DNA from: Pseudeuparius sepicola
Lineage: Eukaryota; Arthropoda; Insecta; Coleoptera; Anthribidae
Reading direction: 5' to 3'
Length of the DNA: 64,000 nt
Assembly (NCBI GenBank): GCA_963920635.1
Contig: OY987299.1
Span: 17,039,401-17,103,400 of the forward strand
A program made the translations under genes and the position numbers. Under the pieces are notes generated by a model that searched no databases, had not been told where the DNA came from, and saw only the letters and a list, made by a program, of their open reading frames with translations. Shown one piece after another: positions 51,301-60,322 of the stretch (positions are counted from its first letter, which is position 1; each line of letters starts with the position of its first letter).

Positions 51301-53247
51301 AAACTAGAATATTGTTCGTAAACACAAGGGAAAGGACTGAATGACTCTTTATATTCTTTTTAATTTGATTTATTTTACATTTAGTAACATTGTTTCAATA
51401 ATCCAAGGCAAACTTGACCAGCATAAAATTCGAAAAAAATCGGAAATTTAAGACGCTGTAGAGAAAAACATCCTGTATATTTCTTCTTGCAATTTCTTCC
51501 ATCAACACTTTGGGTGGTCCTGTTAATTCTTCCACTGTTTTGAAATAATTCCATGGCACGCTTGACTCGCCAGGTGCCTTTGAAGTCCCTATTTTGCTCA
51601 ACTTTAACACGGTGTAGAACCAAACATGCTCTACATTTTTGGTTCAAATTTAGTATACGGGGGTTTTAGGGTGTCCTGATTAACGCTGTTGTGATAAAAA
51701 AAAATCGCTAAATGTTTTTTGTGAAAATCGGGGTATACAAAAATCGTAGCCGTCCTTGGATTTGCATTTTGACAAAAGTAAAAACGTCAAAAGAAGCGTT
51801 TTTGAAGACTTTTCGAACAAAAAAAGGTTGAAAATATCTCACAAAATACATTTTTTATCGATTTGTATGTATACACTTAAAAGTAGGTGTTAATAATGAA
51901 AAATTTAGTAGCTCAAATATGACGTTCGGGGATTCAGGCCTTCTTTGTTAGAAAGTAATTGGAGCCCCATTTATATTATTCAGATATCAAGTAGGTCTTG
52001 ACAGGAACCAGGAACCAAAAAGTTATTTTTGTCATACGCTCCCAAAAATAGCTATTTTACGGACTGAATTTAAGTCCGTAAAATGCTTCTTTTTCGGCCT
52101 AGCCCCTAAATGAATGAAAGGCATGACAAAATTATCAAATAAACAAACTTGTTGCTACGATATCAATTTCTAAGCCAACTTTTTCGAACATTATGATTTC
52201 AAAAATTATTGGATATTTGCAAATTTAAGCGTTCTGAAGAATTGTAAAAAAGCGTATAACAAATTTTTGGGAGCGTATGACAAAAAATAGTGTTTATCAC
52301 ACGTACCTAAATGAAGTTTTTCAGGATTCATCTGCTATTCCGGACTCGGCTAATGCCTCGTCCGGTCCGGAAACAGCAATGATTCGTCCTGAAAAACTTC
52401 ATTTTAGCTTTGAGTGATTATTCATCACTCGACGATTTTAGGTACTTGTACCAAAAATAACTATTTTAGTTGGAGTAAAGTGGCTGTCAAAAATATGAAA
52501 ATATCACAAGGAAATGTCATTAAGAAATGAAGAATATGTTTTTATATAAAATTTTAAAACAATCTGCCTACTGCTTTCATTATAAGAAAAGGAAAAAGTA
52601 ACTTGTAGGTGGTTTGTTTTGAAATTTGACATAGAAATACATTCTGCACTTACGAAGGCGTAGAACGGACATCCTAAAACTAAGAATAATATAATTATAC
52701 TAATTATGACAATTGGACTTACTAGTATAGGTACCTAATAGTACTTCTGTCTTTACAGGAAACAATTATATATAAAATTGAGAGTACTTTTAAGTAAACA
52801 TTTCGCATTATAAAGACGAGATTTGAGTTGTCATTAAAATAAAAGCAGGTTCCGTACAACTTTCCCTAGTACCTAACTCTTTTCTCAATAAACAAAAAAA
52901 TTAATAAAAATTTCAGACGATATTTCTTTATTTTTCTACATGTTTAGTAAATGAAATGGGTTGTTCGTGTATATTTTGAAATCTGATAAGGAAACACTGC
53001 TAGGAGTCGGTTTGCAATATTCTTGAAACCCTATAAAGAGATAGTAAGTACAAAAAAGTATTGCAAATCGATCGCAAAATTACATTTCTCTTTATTTTAG
53101 TTCTTACCCAGGTTTTCCACCAGATTCCATGTGATTCGCGAGGCGGACATCGTGAGACCAAATGTCAAACTGCCACTTTCGCAATCCCAAAACTCCACAG
53201 AGGACAGAACCAGAATGAATTCCAATCCTCATGTCCAGATCTTCCAC
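45011..53247 (-). CDS. Transmembrane adenylate cyclase, 3' twelve exons
   Basis: A class III cyclase that makes cAMP from ATP at the plasma membrane. The exons (minus strand) are 53247-53108, 49901-49731, 49675-49489, 49436-49212, 49153-49053, 48990-48184, 48010-47773, 47718-47479, 47416-47153, 47098-46897, 46841-46514 and 45341-45011; every junction is GT-AG and in phase, giving 1,077 residues. In order: end of C1a ([20 protein letters not shown]), C1b linker, second membrane cluster with an extracellular loop bearing NIT, NIS and NKT sites, then C2 ([36 protein letters not shown]) and [10 protein letters not shown]. The C2 nucleotide-binding Lys, Asp, Asn and Arg are all present. A serine/arginine-rich tail of about 250 residues follows. 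The N-terminus, first membrane cluster and the metal-binding Asp half of C1a are upstream and not found. C1a resembles the AC1/AC8 class; I do not assign a fly gene. Confidence 0.9.
45464..46497 (-). mobile_element. Intact hAT-like element in the cyclase last intron
   Basis: TIRs are CAGGGACTCTTTAAA at 45,464 and its inverse ending at 46,497. The TSD GATAGAAC is exact (45,456-45,463 and 46,498-46,505). It is 1,034 bp and encodes no transposase; the 96-codon frame at its edge is not kept in the copy at 12,509-18,058. Without it the host intron would be about 130 bp. Confidence 0.93.
46514..46841 (-). CDS. Adenylate cyclase exon 11 of 12 visible (C-tail)
   Basis: Acceptor CATTTGTAG before 46,841; donor GTTGGT at 46,513. 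Reads [13 protein letters not shown] and on through a Ser/Arg/Asn-rich tail to NHNEGPVF. The donor is 8 bp from the hAT target duplication. Confidence 0.85.
46897..47098 (-). CDS. Adenylate cyclase exon 10 (end of C2)
   Basis: Acceptor CATTTTAG, donor GTATGC. Encodes [20 protein letters not shown] and [12 protein letters not shown], the last strands of C2, then a basic stretch with [20 protein letters not shown]. Confidence 0.93.
47153..47416 (-). CDS. Adenylate cyclase exon 9 (C2 catalytic core)
   Basis: Acceptor TTATTCCAG, donor GTGAGT. Encodes [20 protein letters not shown], then [20 protein letters not shown] and [18 protein letters not shown]. The adenine-selecting Asp and the Asn and Arg that contact ATP in C2 are present. 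Confidence 0.95.
47479..47718 (-). CDS. Adenylate cyclase exon 8 (C2 start)
   Basis: Acceptor ATTTCAG, donor GTGAGT. Encodes [39 protein letters not shown] and EKIKT with the adenine-binding Lys. After it the usual IGSTYMAA is [10 protein letters not shown], two residues longer. Confidence 0.95.
47773..48010 (-). CDS. Adenylate cyclase exon 7 (last TM and signalling helix)
   Basis: Acceptor TTTTTTAG, donor GTAGGT. Encodes the last membrane helix ([20 protein letters not shown]), then [14 protein letters not shown] and [15 protein letters not shown], the helix that leads into C2 in all membrane cyclases. Confidence 0.93.
48184..48990 (-). CDS. Adenylate cyclase exon 6 (second membrane cluster)
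   Basis: Acceptor TTTTTCAG, donor GTAAGT. Four hydrophobic helices flank a loop of about 130 residues with N-glycosylation sites and a basic RFRKKR patch. Contains LVMAEEF after the second helix, typical of this family. Confidence 0.93.
49053..49153 (-). CDS. Adenylate cyclase exon 5 (first helix of cluster 2)
   Basis: Acceptor TTTCCAG, donor GTAAGT. Encodes [20 protein letters not shown] and the rest of one membrane helix. Too short for an open-frame search; it is fixed by the splice sites and the MFKSN motif. Confidence 0.9.
49212..49436 (-). CDS. Adenylate cyclase exon 4 (C1b linker)
   Basis: Acceptor ATTTTTAG, donor GTAAGT, phase 0 at both ends. Encodes [15 protein letters not shown] and [20 protein letters not shown], leading to the second membrane cluster. 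Confidence 0.88.
49489..49675 (-). CDS. Adenylate cyclase exon 3 (C1b linker)
   Basis: Acceptor AATTTTAG, donor GTAGGT. Encodes a Pro/Ser/Glu-rich linker ending [12 protein letters not shown], a C1b motif of several membrane cyclases. Confidence 0.88.
49731..49901 (-). CDS. Adenylate cyclase exon 2 (end of C1a)
   Basis: Acceptor GTTATAG, donor GTATCA. Encodes [20 protein letters not shown], then [16 protein letters not shown], the last part of C1a. No ATG is in frame, so it is found only by motif and splice sites. Confidence 0.92.
49925..50305 (-). repeat. Dispersed repeat, family L, copy 3
   Basis: Begins TCCAAGAGCCGGCCACATGA and matches 30,225-30,620 throughout, same orientation. It starts 24 bp from the acceptor of the cyclase exon 49,901. 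Confidence 0.88.
50820..51795. mobile_element. Foldback element in cyclase intron
   Basis: Inverted arms of about 330 bp: TGCAAATCCAAGGACGGCTA, CAGGACACCC, GAACACCCTC..ACATTTTTGGTT and the block AGTCAAGCGTGCCATGGAAT each recur inverted on the right. The arm reads [20 protein letters not shown] in one frame, present in both arms, possibly from a captured coding sequence. Confidence 0.85.
52026..52286. repeat. Inverted-repeat element, 23-bp ends
   Basis: TTTTTGTCATACGCTCCCAA at 52,026 and its inverse ending at 52,286 are exact over 23 bases. Inside is a second hairpin, TTTTACGGACT / AGTCCGTAAAA. It is non-coding. Confidence 0.9.
52309..52404. repeat. 96-bp hairpin
   Basis: AAATGAAGTTTTTCAGGA and its exact inverse bound an inner imperfect stem with the words GTTTCCGGACC / GGACTCGGC. 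It lies just right of the previous element. Confidence 0.88.
53108..53247 (-). CDS. Adenylate cyclase exon 1 of those visible (C1a)
   Basis: Acceptor TTGCGTAG before 53,247 and donor GTAAGA at 53,107. It encodes [20 protein letters not shown], then [14 protein letters not shown] and [11 protein letters not shown]. It is unmistakable cyclase C1a. It joins QIHISEATY.. in the next exon through a split Gly codon. It lies alone, 3.2 kb from the rest of the gene, and is hidden under a plus-strand open frame. Confidence 0.93.
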
Positions 53248-53764
53248 CTACGCAATATACTAATAGAACGGGCAAAGTATGTGGACAAAATTACATAGTT
53301 CTTTCTCATTAGATAAAATAGAATTACCACTAAATATTAATAATATATCTTAAGCACGTATTATGCAAAATAGTCACTTTTTTTAATCCTTTACGTATTG
53401 CTAGACTTGGATCACACATATTGTACTGTGGTCGTGGTCGAGATCAGACTAAGGTGAATACAAGTTAATCTCGAAATTATGAAGCAGACTAATTTACAAC
53501 CAGGATATAAGATGGTTTTAAATAAAAGGTAGGAATTATGTGTTAACGTATATTTACCATGTGGGTTTGATTCAATAATATTATCAGTTTATTCATTATT
53601 AATAAGTAACAGCACGTTGACAAGAATCTCATGCTCGCAACATTATAACTACAATATTACAGGAAACAATATATATATTTATCTCATGAAGATTACCTAT
53701 ATTGATTATTATCTGGCAAATATTTAACAACAAATAAATAATTAGCAACAAACAATTGGAATTC
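53248..53764. other. Spacer between cyclase exon and EcKL gene
   Basis: AT-rich. It would contain the 3' UTR of the EcKL gene (minus strand), although no decisive poly(A) signal was fixed. No further cyclase exon was found. Confidence 0.5.
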
Positions 53765-56119
53765 TCATGAACATTCTATCCTTTCATTCTTACAAATCTC
53801 GTAAAGTTCTTCAATCAGTTCCTTAAATCTAGACTTGTAAACAGAATCTTCCATCATTTCTTCTACAAATTCTTTCCTGTCCACTTTCATATTATAATCG
53901 TACTTCTTTTGGTCACTGACAAATTCTTGCAGCTTCTTAGGAGCGCACATCGTAACCATTGCGCTTAAACTAGCTTTGCACACTGCTTGCGACTTCATAT
54001 AGTTACAGGAGTTCATAAAAGTTTCGTAGGGATATATTTTTTCAATGTCGCAGTCATATTTTCTAACATGCGCAGTTAGTTGTTTGTAATATTCATCTAT
54101 AAGCTTTGGCATGCAGTTTTCCCTTATATTTTTGTCGGTGTTAATGTAAAATAACGTCATAAGATCATGGGCTGGCGGACAATACCTAATCAATTGGAAA
54201 TCGATGAGACATGCCTCTATAGGTACACCATTATCAGAAAACTTAAATAAATGGTTTGTGGACCAAATATCACCATGGTTGATTGCATTTCGGAACTGAT
54301 CAGACTTTTGCATCTTAACGCACATTATATCATACAATTTCTTGGCTTTTTCCTTAAATTCTTCTATCTTCATATCTTTACAAACACTTGGGAACATATC
54401 AATAATATAGTCGACGACTGCACTAATCGCACAATCCAACATATAGTAGGTATCGTTTTTAACTTCTTTCTGGTAGAAAACTTCTTGGAAATAGCTTCCA
54501 AATATTTGATCCATTCTAAATGTTTTACCAAGCTCCTTTGATTTGAGTTCCTCAAAAATTAAAGAACTGGCGTGTAGTTTTGCAAAATTTCCGATAACTA
54601 AACGTAATGTTTGCTCATCAAATGGTTTCCTACTATCTTCCATTATGGCAAAATTATCTAAAGATTTGTCTTCAAGTATCATCACATCGTTTATTCTACT
54701 AAAATAACATTTTGGTATGAAATCTAATAATTCGCGAAGCCCATAGCTGTCATATTGTTCCAACAATCTGTTGTAGAAGAAATCCTCTTTCTTAAATGGA
54801 CCTTTCCCTGCAATTATTCTGGATGATGGATTCGATTGTGGAATAAATTTCGAAAAGAATGAAAAATTGTCATCAGTGACCGCGCCATGTTTGTTAATTG
54901 TCACAACTAGTGAAAAGTATTCACCCAACAACCCAGATTTGCATTTTCTCGTCACCAAATCGAAACTTTTTAGTTCGTAGTCGCTTGTTTGAAGCTTGTG
55001 GTTCATTACAGCGTAACAATCTTCTCTGTTGAACCTTGGAATTTTAATATGTTCCTCAAGTCCCACCAAAAAATGCATAACTTTTCTTCTGTATTCTTCA
55101 TTAGATTTGAACATTTCCGTTGCCTTCGAAATTAAGTATTCTTCATCGTTTCCTTCAAAATAGTCTTCTGGAAGCAATGATTGAGAATAGTAGAACGTCA
55201 TTTCTAGTTTTACAAATGGTAGAAGTTTCTTAACATGTAGATAATAATCTTTTTTGGAATAAATCGTAGACAAGTTGAGGCGTGTATTTAATTTTTTTAT
55301 ATGATCTTCAAGAAAGTGATAATAATCATCTAATAAATCTTCCAAGTAATGCTGCCTCATGTTTTCGTCTGTTTTGCAAAAAATGGAGCGAAGAACGTCG
55401 TAAGCAAGCGGCCCATACTTTTTTGATCCGACTTTGATGATTTTGCAATCCAAGGGCTTCCCATTTTCGTACTTGAAGTAAACGTTATTTTCGCATAGCC
55501 TTCCTATGCTGGGAATCAATTCGGACTTTGGAATTTTGTTTATAAAGTACGCAAGTTTTTCAGATACTTCCTTGAATTTACTTTGATCTGCTTCGGGTTT
55601 GTACACAGAATACAACTTGGCTAAAAGTTTTAAAGATCTCTTGTGATCGTATTCGGTCTTCTTGACAATTTTCTCTGATATATTTTTCATGTTCTCGGTA
55701 TGATACTTTGCTAAGGCGTTCAATATAACTTTGATATGAGCCAAGTCGAAGATTTTTGTAGGTTCGTATCCATATAATTCTCTAGCATCAAAACCTAGGT
55801 ACAGATGCTTCTCGTCGATAATAAATTTTGGAAATAGCACCTTCTCATATTTGGCTAGTCTAGTTTCCTCGAATTTCGTATTTCTTCGTCTGTACTCCGG
55901 TATTCGTTTCACCATGAAACGATAAGAATTCGTATCGGTGCGAATATCTAATGAGTAGGTATGCTTATCATTTGGATTTAAGAAACTTACAGAATGTTCA
56001 AGGACAACTCTTCTTGTTTCGCAACACCTGTCTATGATTGTCTGACATGTTTGTTTTGATATTTCGTTGAACATCTTCTCGCTTTTAACTTTGTGTTTGG
56101 ACTGAAGTAAATTTTGCAT
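53765..56119 (-). CDS. Double-domain ecdysteroid-kinase-like protein, N-terminal half degenerate
   Basis: A 784-residue single-exon gene with two tandem EcKinase-type (CHK) domains, residues about 25-350 and 366-770. EcKL proteins are cytosolic ATP-dependent kinases; the founding member phosphorylates ecdysteroids at C-22, and others are linked to detoxification. The C-terminal domain has the catalytic NHGDIWSTN (residues 614-622) and the metal-binding LIDFQ (D640) followed by RYCPPAHD. In the N-terminal domain the matching segments are IGRLCENNVYFKYENGKP and IIKVGSKKYGPLAYD. The HGD is replaced by GRL and the DF by KV, so this half should not be catalytic. Usual EcKLs are near 420 residues. 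The ATG at 56,119 is preceded by a stop-rich leader. The true substrate is unknown. Confidence 0.92.
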   Translation of the reverse strand: MQNLLQSKHKVKSEKMFNEISKQTCQTIIDRCCETRRVVLEHSVSFLNPNDKHTYSLDIRTDTNSYRFMVKRIPEYRRRNTKFEETRLAKYEKVLFPKFIIDEKHLYLGFDARELYGYEPTKIFDLAHIKVILNALAKYHTENMKNISEKIVKKTEYDHKRSLKLLAKLYSVYKPEADQSKFKEVSEKLAYFINKIPKSELIPSIGRLCENNVYFKYENGKPLDCKIIKVGSKKYGPLAYDVLRSIFCKTDENMRQHYLEDLLDDYYHFLEDHIKKLNTRLNLSTIYSKKDYYLHVKKLLPFVKLEMTFYYSQSLLPEDYFEGNDEEYLISKATEMFKSNEEYRRKVMHFLVGLEEHIKIPRFNREDCYAVMNHKLQTSDYELKSFDLVTRKCKSGLLGEYFSLVVTINKHGAVTDDNFSFFSKFIPQSNPSSRIIAGKGPFKKEDFFYNRLLEQYDSYGLRELLDFIPKCYFSRINDVMILEDKSLDNFAIMEDSRKPFDEQTLRLVIGNFAKLHASSLIFEELKSKELGKTFRMDQIFGSYFQEVFYQKEVKNDTYYMLDCAISAVVDYIIDMFPSVCKDMKIEEFKEKAKKLYDIMCVKMQKSDQFRNAINHGDIWSTNHLFKFSDNGVPIEACLIDFQLIRYCPPAHDLMTLFYINTDKNIRENCMPKLIDEYYKQLTAHVRKYDCDIEKIYPYETFMNSCNYMKSQAVCKASLSAMVTMCAPKKLQEFVSDQKKYDYNMKVDRKEFVEEMMEDSVYKSRFKELIEELYEICKNERIECS

Positions 56120-56633
56120 TTATCACTTATATTATCTAGCGATACAAGGACTAAACTAGTAGCATAGGATGTCCCACTTAAGATTGCTTTTCTTCTGTAA
56201 CTTGGTTTCTTTTAGTTAAATTACTACAAGTATCTTTTCGGAAGATTATTCGGAGAATATTGGAATCGGAGCACTTTAGAATGATAAAGTCAACTTTAAA
56301 TGTTAAAATAGAAAGACCTATACCGACCTATAGTCAGACAACAATTTTAATTGGAACACATTACTTAAAAGAACAATGGAGTTTAAGGTGACAGATTTAT
56401 AAAATACAATTTCCGCTGGAATAACATGACTTGTGCGATAGGCAAATTATCAGTTGTATACTTATTGTTAACGGAAACTGTTCATATAGTGAAAACGTTC
56501 GAAATAATATCTTTAATATGATAAAGGTTCTTGAAATTTGTATTGTTTCGTAGCAAAATACGCCCAAATTTGAGATTTCAATAATTCTTCTGAAAACCAA
56601 ATAGATATCCACGTGCTCTGCGTGTTCCCTAGA
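56120..56633. other. 5' flank of the double-domain EcKL gene
   Basis: AT-rich upstream region, no gene. No clear TATA or initiator was fixed. Confidence 0.4.
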
Positions 56634-57065
56634 GACCGTCAGATAGTGACAGATTTAGGTGCCTCATTTTCGCATAATACAAGCCTCGAAGAGGGTTGAA
56701 AAGTACATCGATATTGAGTAGAATGAAGGGAACTTTACGAGTGGCCCCTGGGGACATATGGAATATTCGATTTTCCTTAACAGAAATAAAACTAAATGAT
56801 TAATTAATAGAACCTGGTTTCGGAAAATCAAAGGCTTGAGTGCTGCAGGTGGCTAAAGGATTGAAATAAGGGCGTAATCTTGTAAGGAAAAATCGAGATT
56901 TTGACCGATTTTTCCACACAAGCCCATCGGTAGTATGAAAATGTACATCGTCGCTACCCCGAGAAACATAAAAAACATTTTCGCATACAAGCCTCGAAAA
57001 GGGTTGAAAATTACATCGATGTTGAGTAGAATAACTAATAACATTCGAGGGCTTCATAACATAGG
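56634..57065 (+). repeat. Foldback family A, partial copy
   Basis: Starts GACCGTCAGATAGTGACAGA and follows 1,651-1,960 (AAGCCTCGAAGAGGGTTGAA, AGTACATCGAT, GATTAATTAATAGAACCTGG). A second start of the internal block lies at 56,983, giving a partial tandem structure. Confidence 0.85.
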
Positions 57066-57855
57066 GGCGTATCTTCAATTTTGGTGAAATGGAGATTTTT
57101 TGGCGTATGACAGAATTATTGCTTCTCTACGTTGTCACAAAAAAGTGTTTGTGTGTGCCTTTAATAGTAAACCGTAAAAATACAGAAACATTTACGCTTA
57201 TAAACATATTTAACGATTTTTGATTTGTCATAAAGGCCTATGTTCATACGCCTAAATAATTTTAAGTTAAGTATATTATAGACAAATCTTAACAAAAGGG
57301 CGAAACAACATTCCTTTCTCCGAAAAATGAATTTTCTAAAAGAAAACCATCTATAGTAAGGGCATAATGTAAAGGTGAAGTCGGCATTAAATCATCAAAG
57401 AGAGAGCGCTATATCTATTGCTTTACTTGCACTCGCACAATTACACTCATGTCTCCTCCTCCAATTTGTATTTGACGTACGTCTTAAAGTTCGCTAAGTA
57501 CCTTTCATGAAAGGAAGAGAGATAGAAAACCTAGTACTTGTCTTGTATTACTAGTTGATTGTTTAAGGCAGGCAGGGTCGGCCTAGAATAAATTATTGCT
57601 TTACTACCTGATGTGAACGGACGGATTAAAAATTTGTACTTAGGTACCTGTTGTACCTTAATTCGGTAATTTAGACTGGCAGTTAAAAGATAATGATCCT
57701 GAAATTCAAAGTAGGTCTTAGATATTTAAATAATTATTGTAATGGTTAGGCAAAAAATATATATATTTATATTTTTAGTTACAAATTAAATATCAACATA
57801 AAATAAACTTTACATAGTCATAATAAATAAAGAATAATAATATACATTAAATTCG
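57066..57855. other. No gene seen
   Basis: AT-rich intergenic sequence without recognised features. Confidence 0.35.
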
Positions 57856-58770
57856 TTATGGATTTTTGTCAGAATATAAAATACTATCATCCGAATATGA
57901 ATCGTCATTTAAATTAATAATAATTGGGTCTATGTCAACGTCCAATATCTTTTCTTTTTCCCAATAATCCTTTATAACGTTGTCTGTGTGTTTTATACAA
58001 CTGGACCAGTTTTCTTTAATGACTTCCTGGAGAGCTTCTTTCCAAATAGACATTACCGTGTTATCATATGCATTGCCTCAGATACAATTTTCTTATTAAA
58101 TTGCATTGCATTAAATATACAATGATATGGGGGAAGCCTCAACACTTGATGTCCCATTTGCCCATTTTATTAATTATATTGTCAGATGCATAAAGAAGGG
58201 TTTTCAAGTTTCGGCAATAGTTTCTCCTCCAACCATTTTTCAAACATTTCGGCGTTCATATTATCGTGGTAGTCTGCACTTTTATTTTTAGTTGAAAATA
58301 TAAGCTCAGCGCCATCAATAAATCCGTCCTTATTACCGGCATGAACAATTATAAACCTTTTGTATACACATTTTGGATTTTTGTCGTGCCAAGTTCTCAT
58401 ATTCGCCCCGTGTTGAAAAATCCAGGTCTCGTCTAAAAACACTACGTCTAGAGGGCAGCTTGAAAATAAATTGGATGTATATTGTCGTAGAAACTGAACT
58501 CTTTTTGATGCTATATCTGGCTTTTCCATTAAGTATTGTCTTCCATCGTTTATTTTGTACCTACTTAAATCCAAGATTCCTTAAAATTACACTTAACGCG
58601 TTGATTTGCTACAGCTCAAAATTCCCTTTTTTCCAGTTTTTCGCATATTTTTCCCTAGTTAAGTGTTGCTTGTTAGTTGTCATGCCATATATCAAACTTC
58701 TTATTTCTCCTTTATCCGATTCTGTCAAATCTTTAGTTTTCGGGGCTGCTTTACTTTTATTGTGTACCAT
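57856..58770 (-). pseudogene. IS630/Tc1-like DDE transposase pseudogene
   Basis: From ATG at 58,770 the minus strand reads MVHNKSKAAPKTKDLTESDK, meets a stop, and resumes in other frames. LDVVFLDETWIFQHGANMR carries the first catalytic Asp. The segment with the second Asp (DN-x-PYH) is deleted, and RLPPYHCIFNAMQ is the region of the third acidic residue, now Gln. A last open piece ends YSDKNP. The element's 5' end is TACAGGGTGTCCC at 59,149 (minus strand); the other end is not found. It is inactive. Confidence 0.85.
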
Positions 58771-59149
58771 TTTGCCTTCTTGCCTAATTCGTGAAAGATA
58801 TGAACTATGGTTTCCATTTAAAAAACAAACTTTGGTTCATATCTCAAAAACTATTAACGCTACCAAAAAACTAACTATTCCATTTGATTCTACGCCAAAA
58901 AATCTATAAAAATAGTTGATTAAATTTGTCGATATATATAAGTTGTAGCCAGGAGAGAGGTTTCCAAAAAACGAAAATTTCAGTCCTGCGCCAATGCGCG
59001 GAAACTATAAAACTTATCTAAAATCTGATTGATCCACCAAATTCCTCTCAAAAAAGTAGAAGACGTGAAAACCGCAACCCTCTAGCTTTAATAATAACCG
59101 AGATGTTTGAGAAAAACACCCAAAAACACCCAAAATGGGACACCCTGTA
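58771..59149 (-). mobile_element. 5' end of the IS630-like element
   Basis: The minus strand starts TACAGGGTGTCCCATTTTGG at 59,149 and runs to the transposase pseudogene. The block TAGAGGGTTGCGGTTTTCAC is shared with the foldback element at 24,715-28,806, tying that foldback to this transposase family. It is inserted next to a family A fragment. Confidence 0.8.
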
Positions 59150-59396
59150 CATCGTCACTACCCCGAAAAACATACAAACATAGTATACGCAATTAACATA
59201 TTATATTACTTATATATTATAAAGGAAAATCGAATTTTCCATATGTTATCCCCAGAGGCCCCTCGTAAATTCCCCTTCATTCTACTCGACATCGACGTAC
59301 TTTTCAACCCTCCTCGAGGCTTGTATCCTTGTCTAATGGATAGACAAGGCTTTTATGCGAAAATGGGGCATCTAAATCTGTCACAATCTGACGGTC
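59150..59396 (-). repeat. Foldback family A, inverted fragment
   Basis: On the minus strand it starts GACCGTCAGATTGTGACAGA at 59,396 and runs through CTCGAGGAGGGTTGAAAAG to the CATCGT..ACCCCGAAAAACAT block seen at 56,940 and 2,338. Confidence 0.85.
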
Positions 59397-59416
59397 TACT
59401 AGTAAAATAAATAGAC

Positions 59417-60051
59417 TATAGTAAAATTATTTTAAGAAGTCCTTACTGGGACTGTCAAATGGTAATTTCGCCATCCTAAGTTGGCATTAATGCAGCAAAA
59501 AAAGCAACCGGCTCATAAGCCCAGGTCAGTAACGAGCCCATTTGCACAATGAATAACTACTAATTACACGAACAAGAACAACATAGATAACGGTAAAACT
59601 CACGAAACGTACAAAACCCGCGAATATTTTCACTGCTCAAAGTTTGTACCCTTTTGAACGATCCGAAAAACCTTCACTGTCACTTTCACAACACTGAAAC
59701 AAAATTTGCCTGAGTTCGCCCAATAGACGCTGGCGCAAGTGGCTGATTTTAACAAAATACCAAAATGAAAGTGTTTCCATGAAGTTTGAAATTATTATTA
59801 AAATGAGTTGTAGTCATAGTTATTTTTATTTGTAGCGGTATAATCGTGAATGGCAATAGGGTTTTTATTTTATTATGTTTTTTTTCGTATCACTTGGGTA
59901 ACTTTTCACATCATAAATCAATGACTGACGTCATTAACTGGTTGAGACACATATACCATTGTTATACCCATAGTTAACAGAAAATTTCTAGGGATTTTGT
60001 GGAGACTGTCATCTGACTAAATCGGGACTTCTTACAGTAATCGGGGTATAC
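59417..60051 (-). mobile_element. 640-bp MITE-like element, left of EcKL
   Basis: The outer end TATAGTAAAATTATTTTAAG and inner end CAGTAATCGGGGTATA each flank an AAGAAGTCC / GGACTTCTT inverted word. The whole unit recurs inverted at 63,220-63,874. Identity is high but not perfect, with several small indels. It is non-coding. Confidence 0.88.
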
Positions 60052-60322
60052 CTATAGCAGTACCCATTTTGAGATGATTTAATACAATCCATATTTTCTG
60101 TTAAGAGCTCATAAGTATCCTATATTTTACAACATTCCAAAAAACTTGCAAATAAAAAGATATTATCCTCCTCGGAAGGACAAAAAATGTTCACATGTCC
60201 ACATCTTCAATTAGATGGGGTGTTTCAGGAGGTAAATTAAGAATACACTTACATTCTAATGTTTACTTTCCAATATTCGGAACAACAATAATTGTCCGTA
60301 TTTCAACATCCCTCCACAAAAT

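Larger units (their letters stand above)
49902..53107 (-). other. Cyclase intron with foldback and hairpin elements
   Basis: A 3.2-kb intron between the first two visible cyclase exons. It holds the family L repeat, the foldback at 50,820-51,795, the inverted-repeat element 52,026-52,286 and the hairpin 52,309-52,404, listed separately. A 64-codon plus-strand frame at 50,582 is unrecognised. The rest (52,410-53,107) shows nothing. Confidence 0.75.

Noticed and set aside
53061..53312. 83-codon plus-strand frame with a signal-peptide-like start
   Set aside because: The minus strand encodes an unmistakable cyclase C1a exon at the same place.
58373..58909. 178-codon plus-strand frame with hydrophobic stretches
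   Set aside because: Antisense to the DDE transposase pseudogene and its leader.
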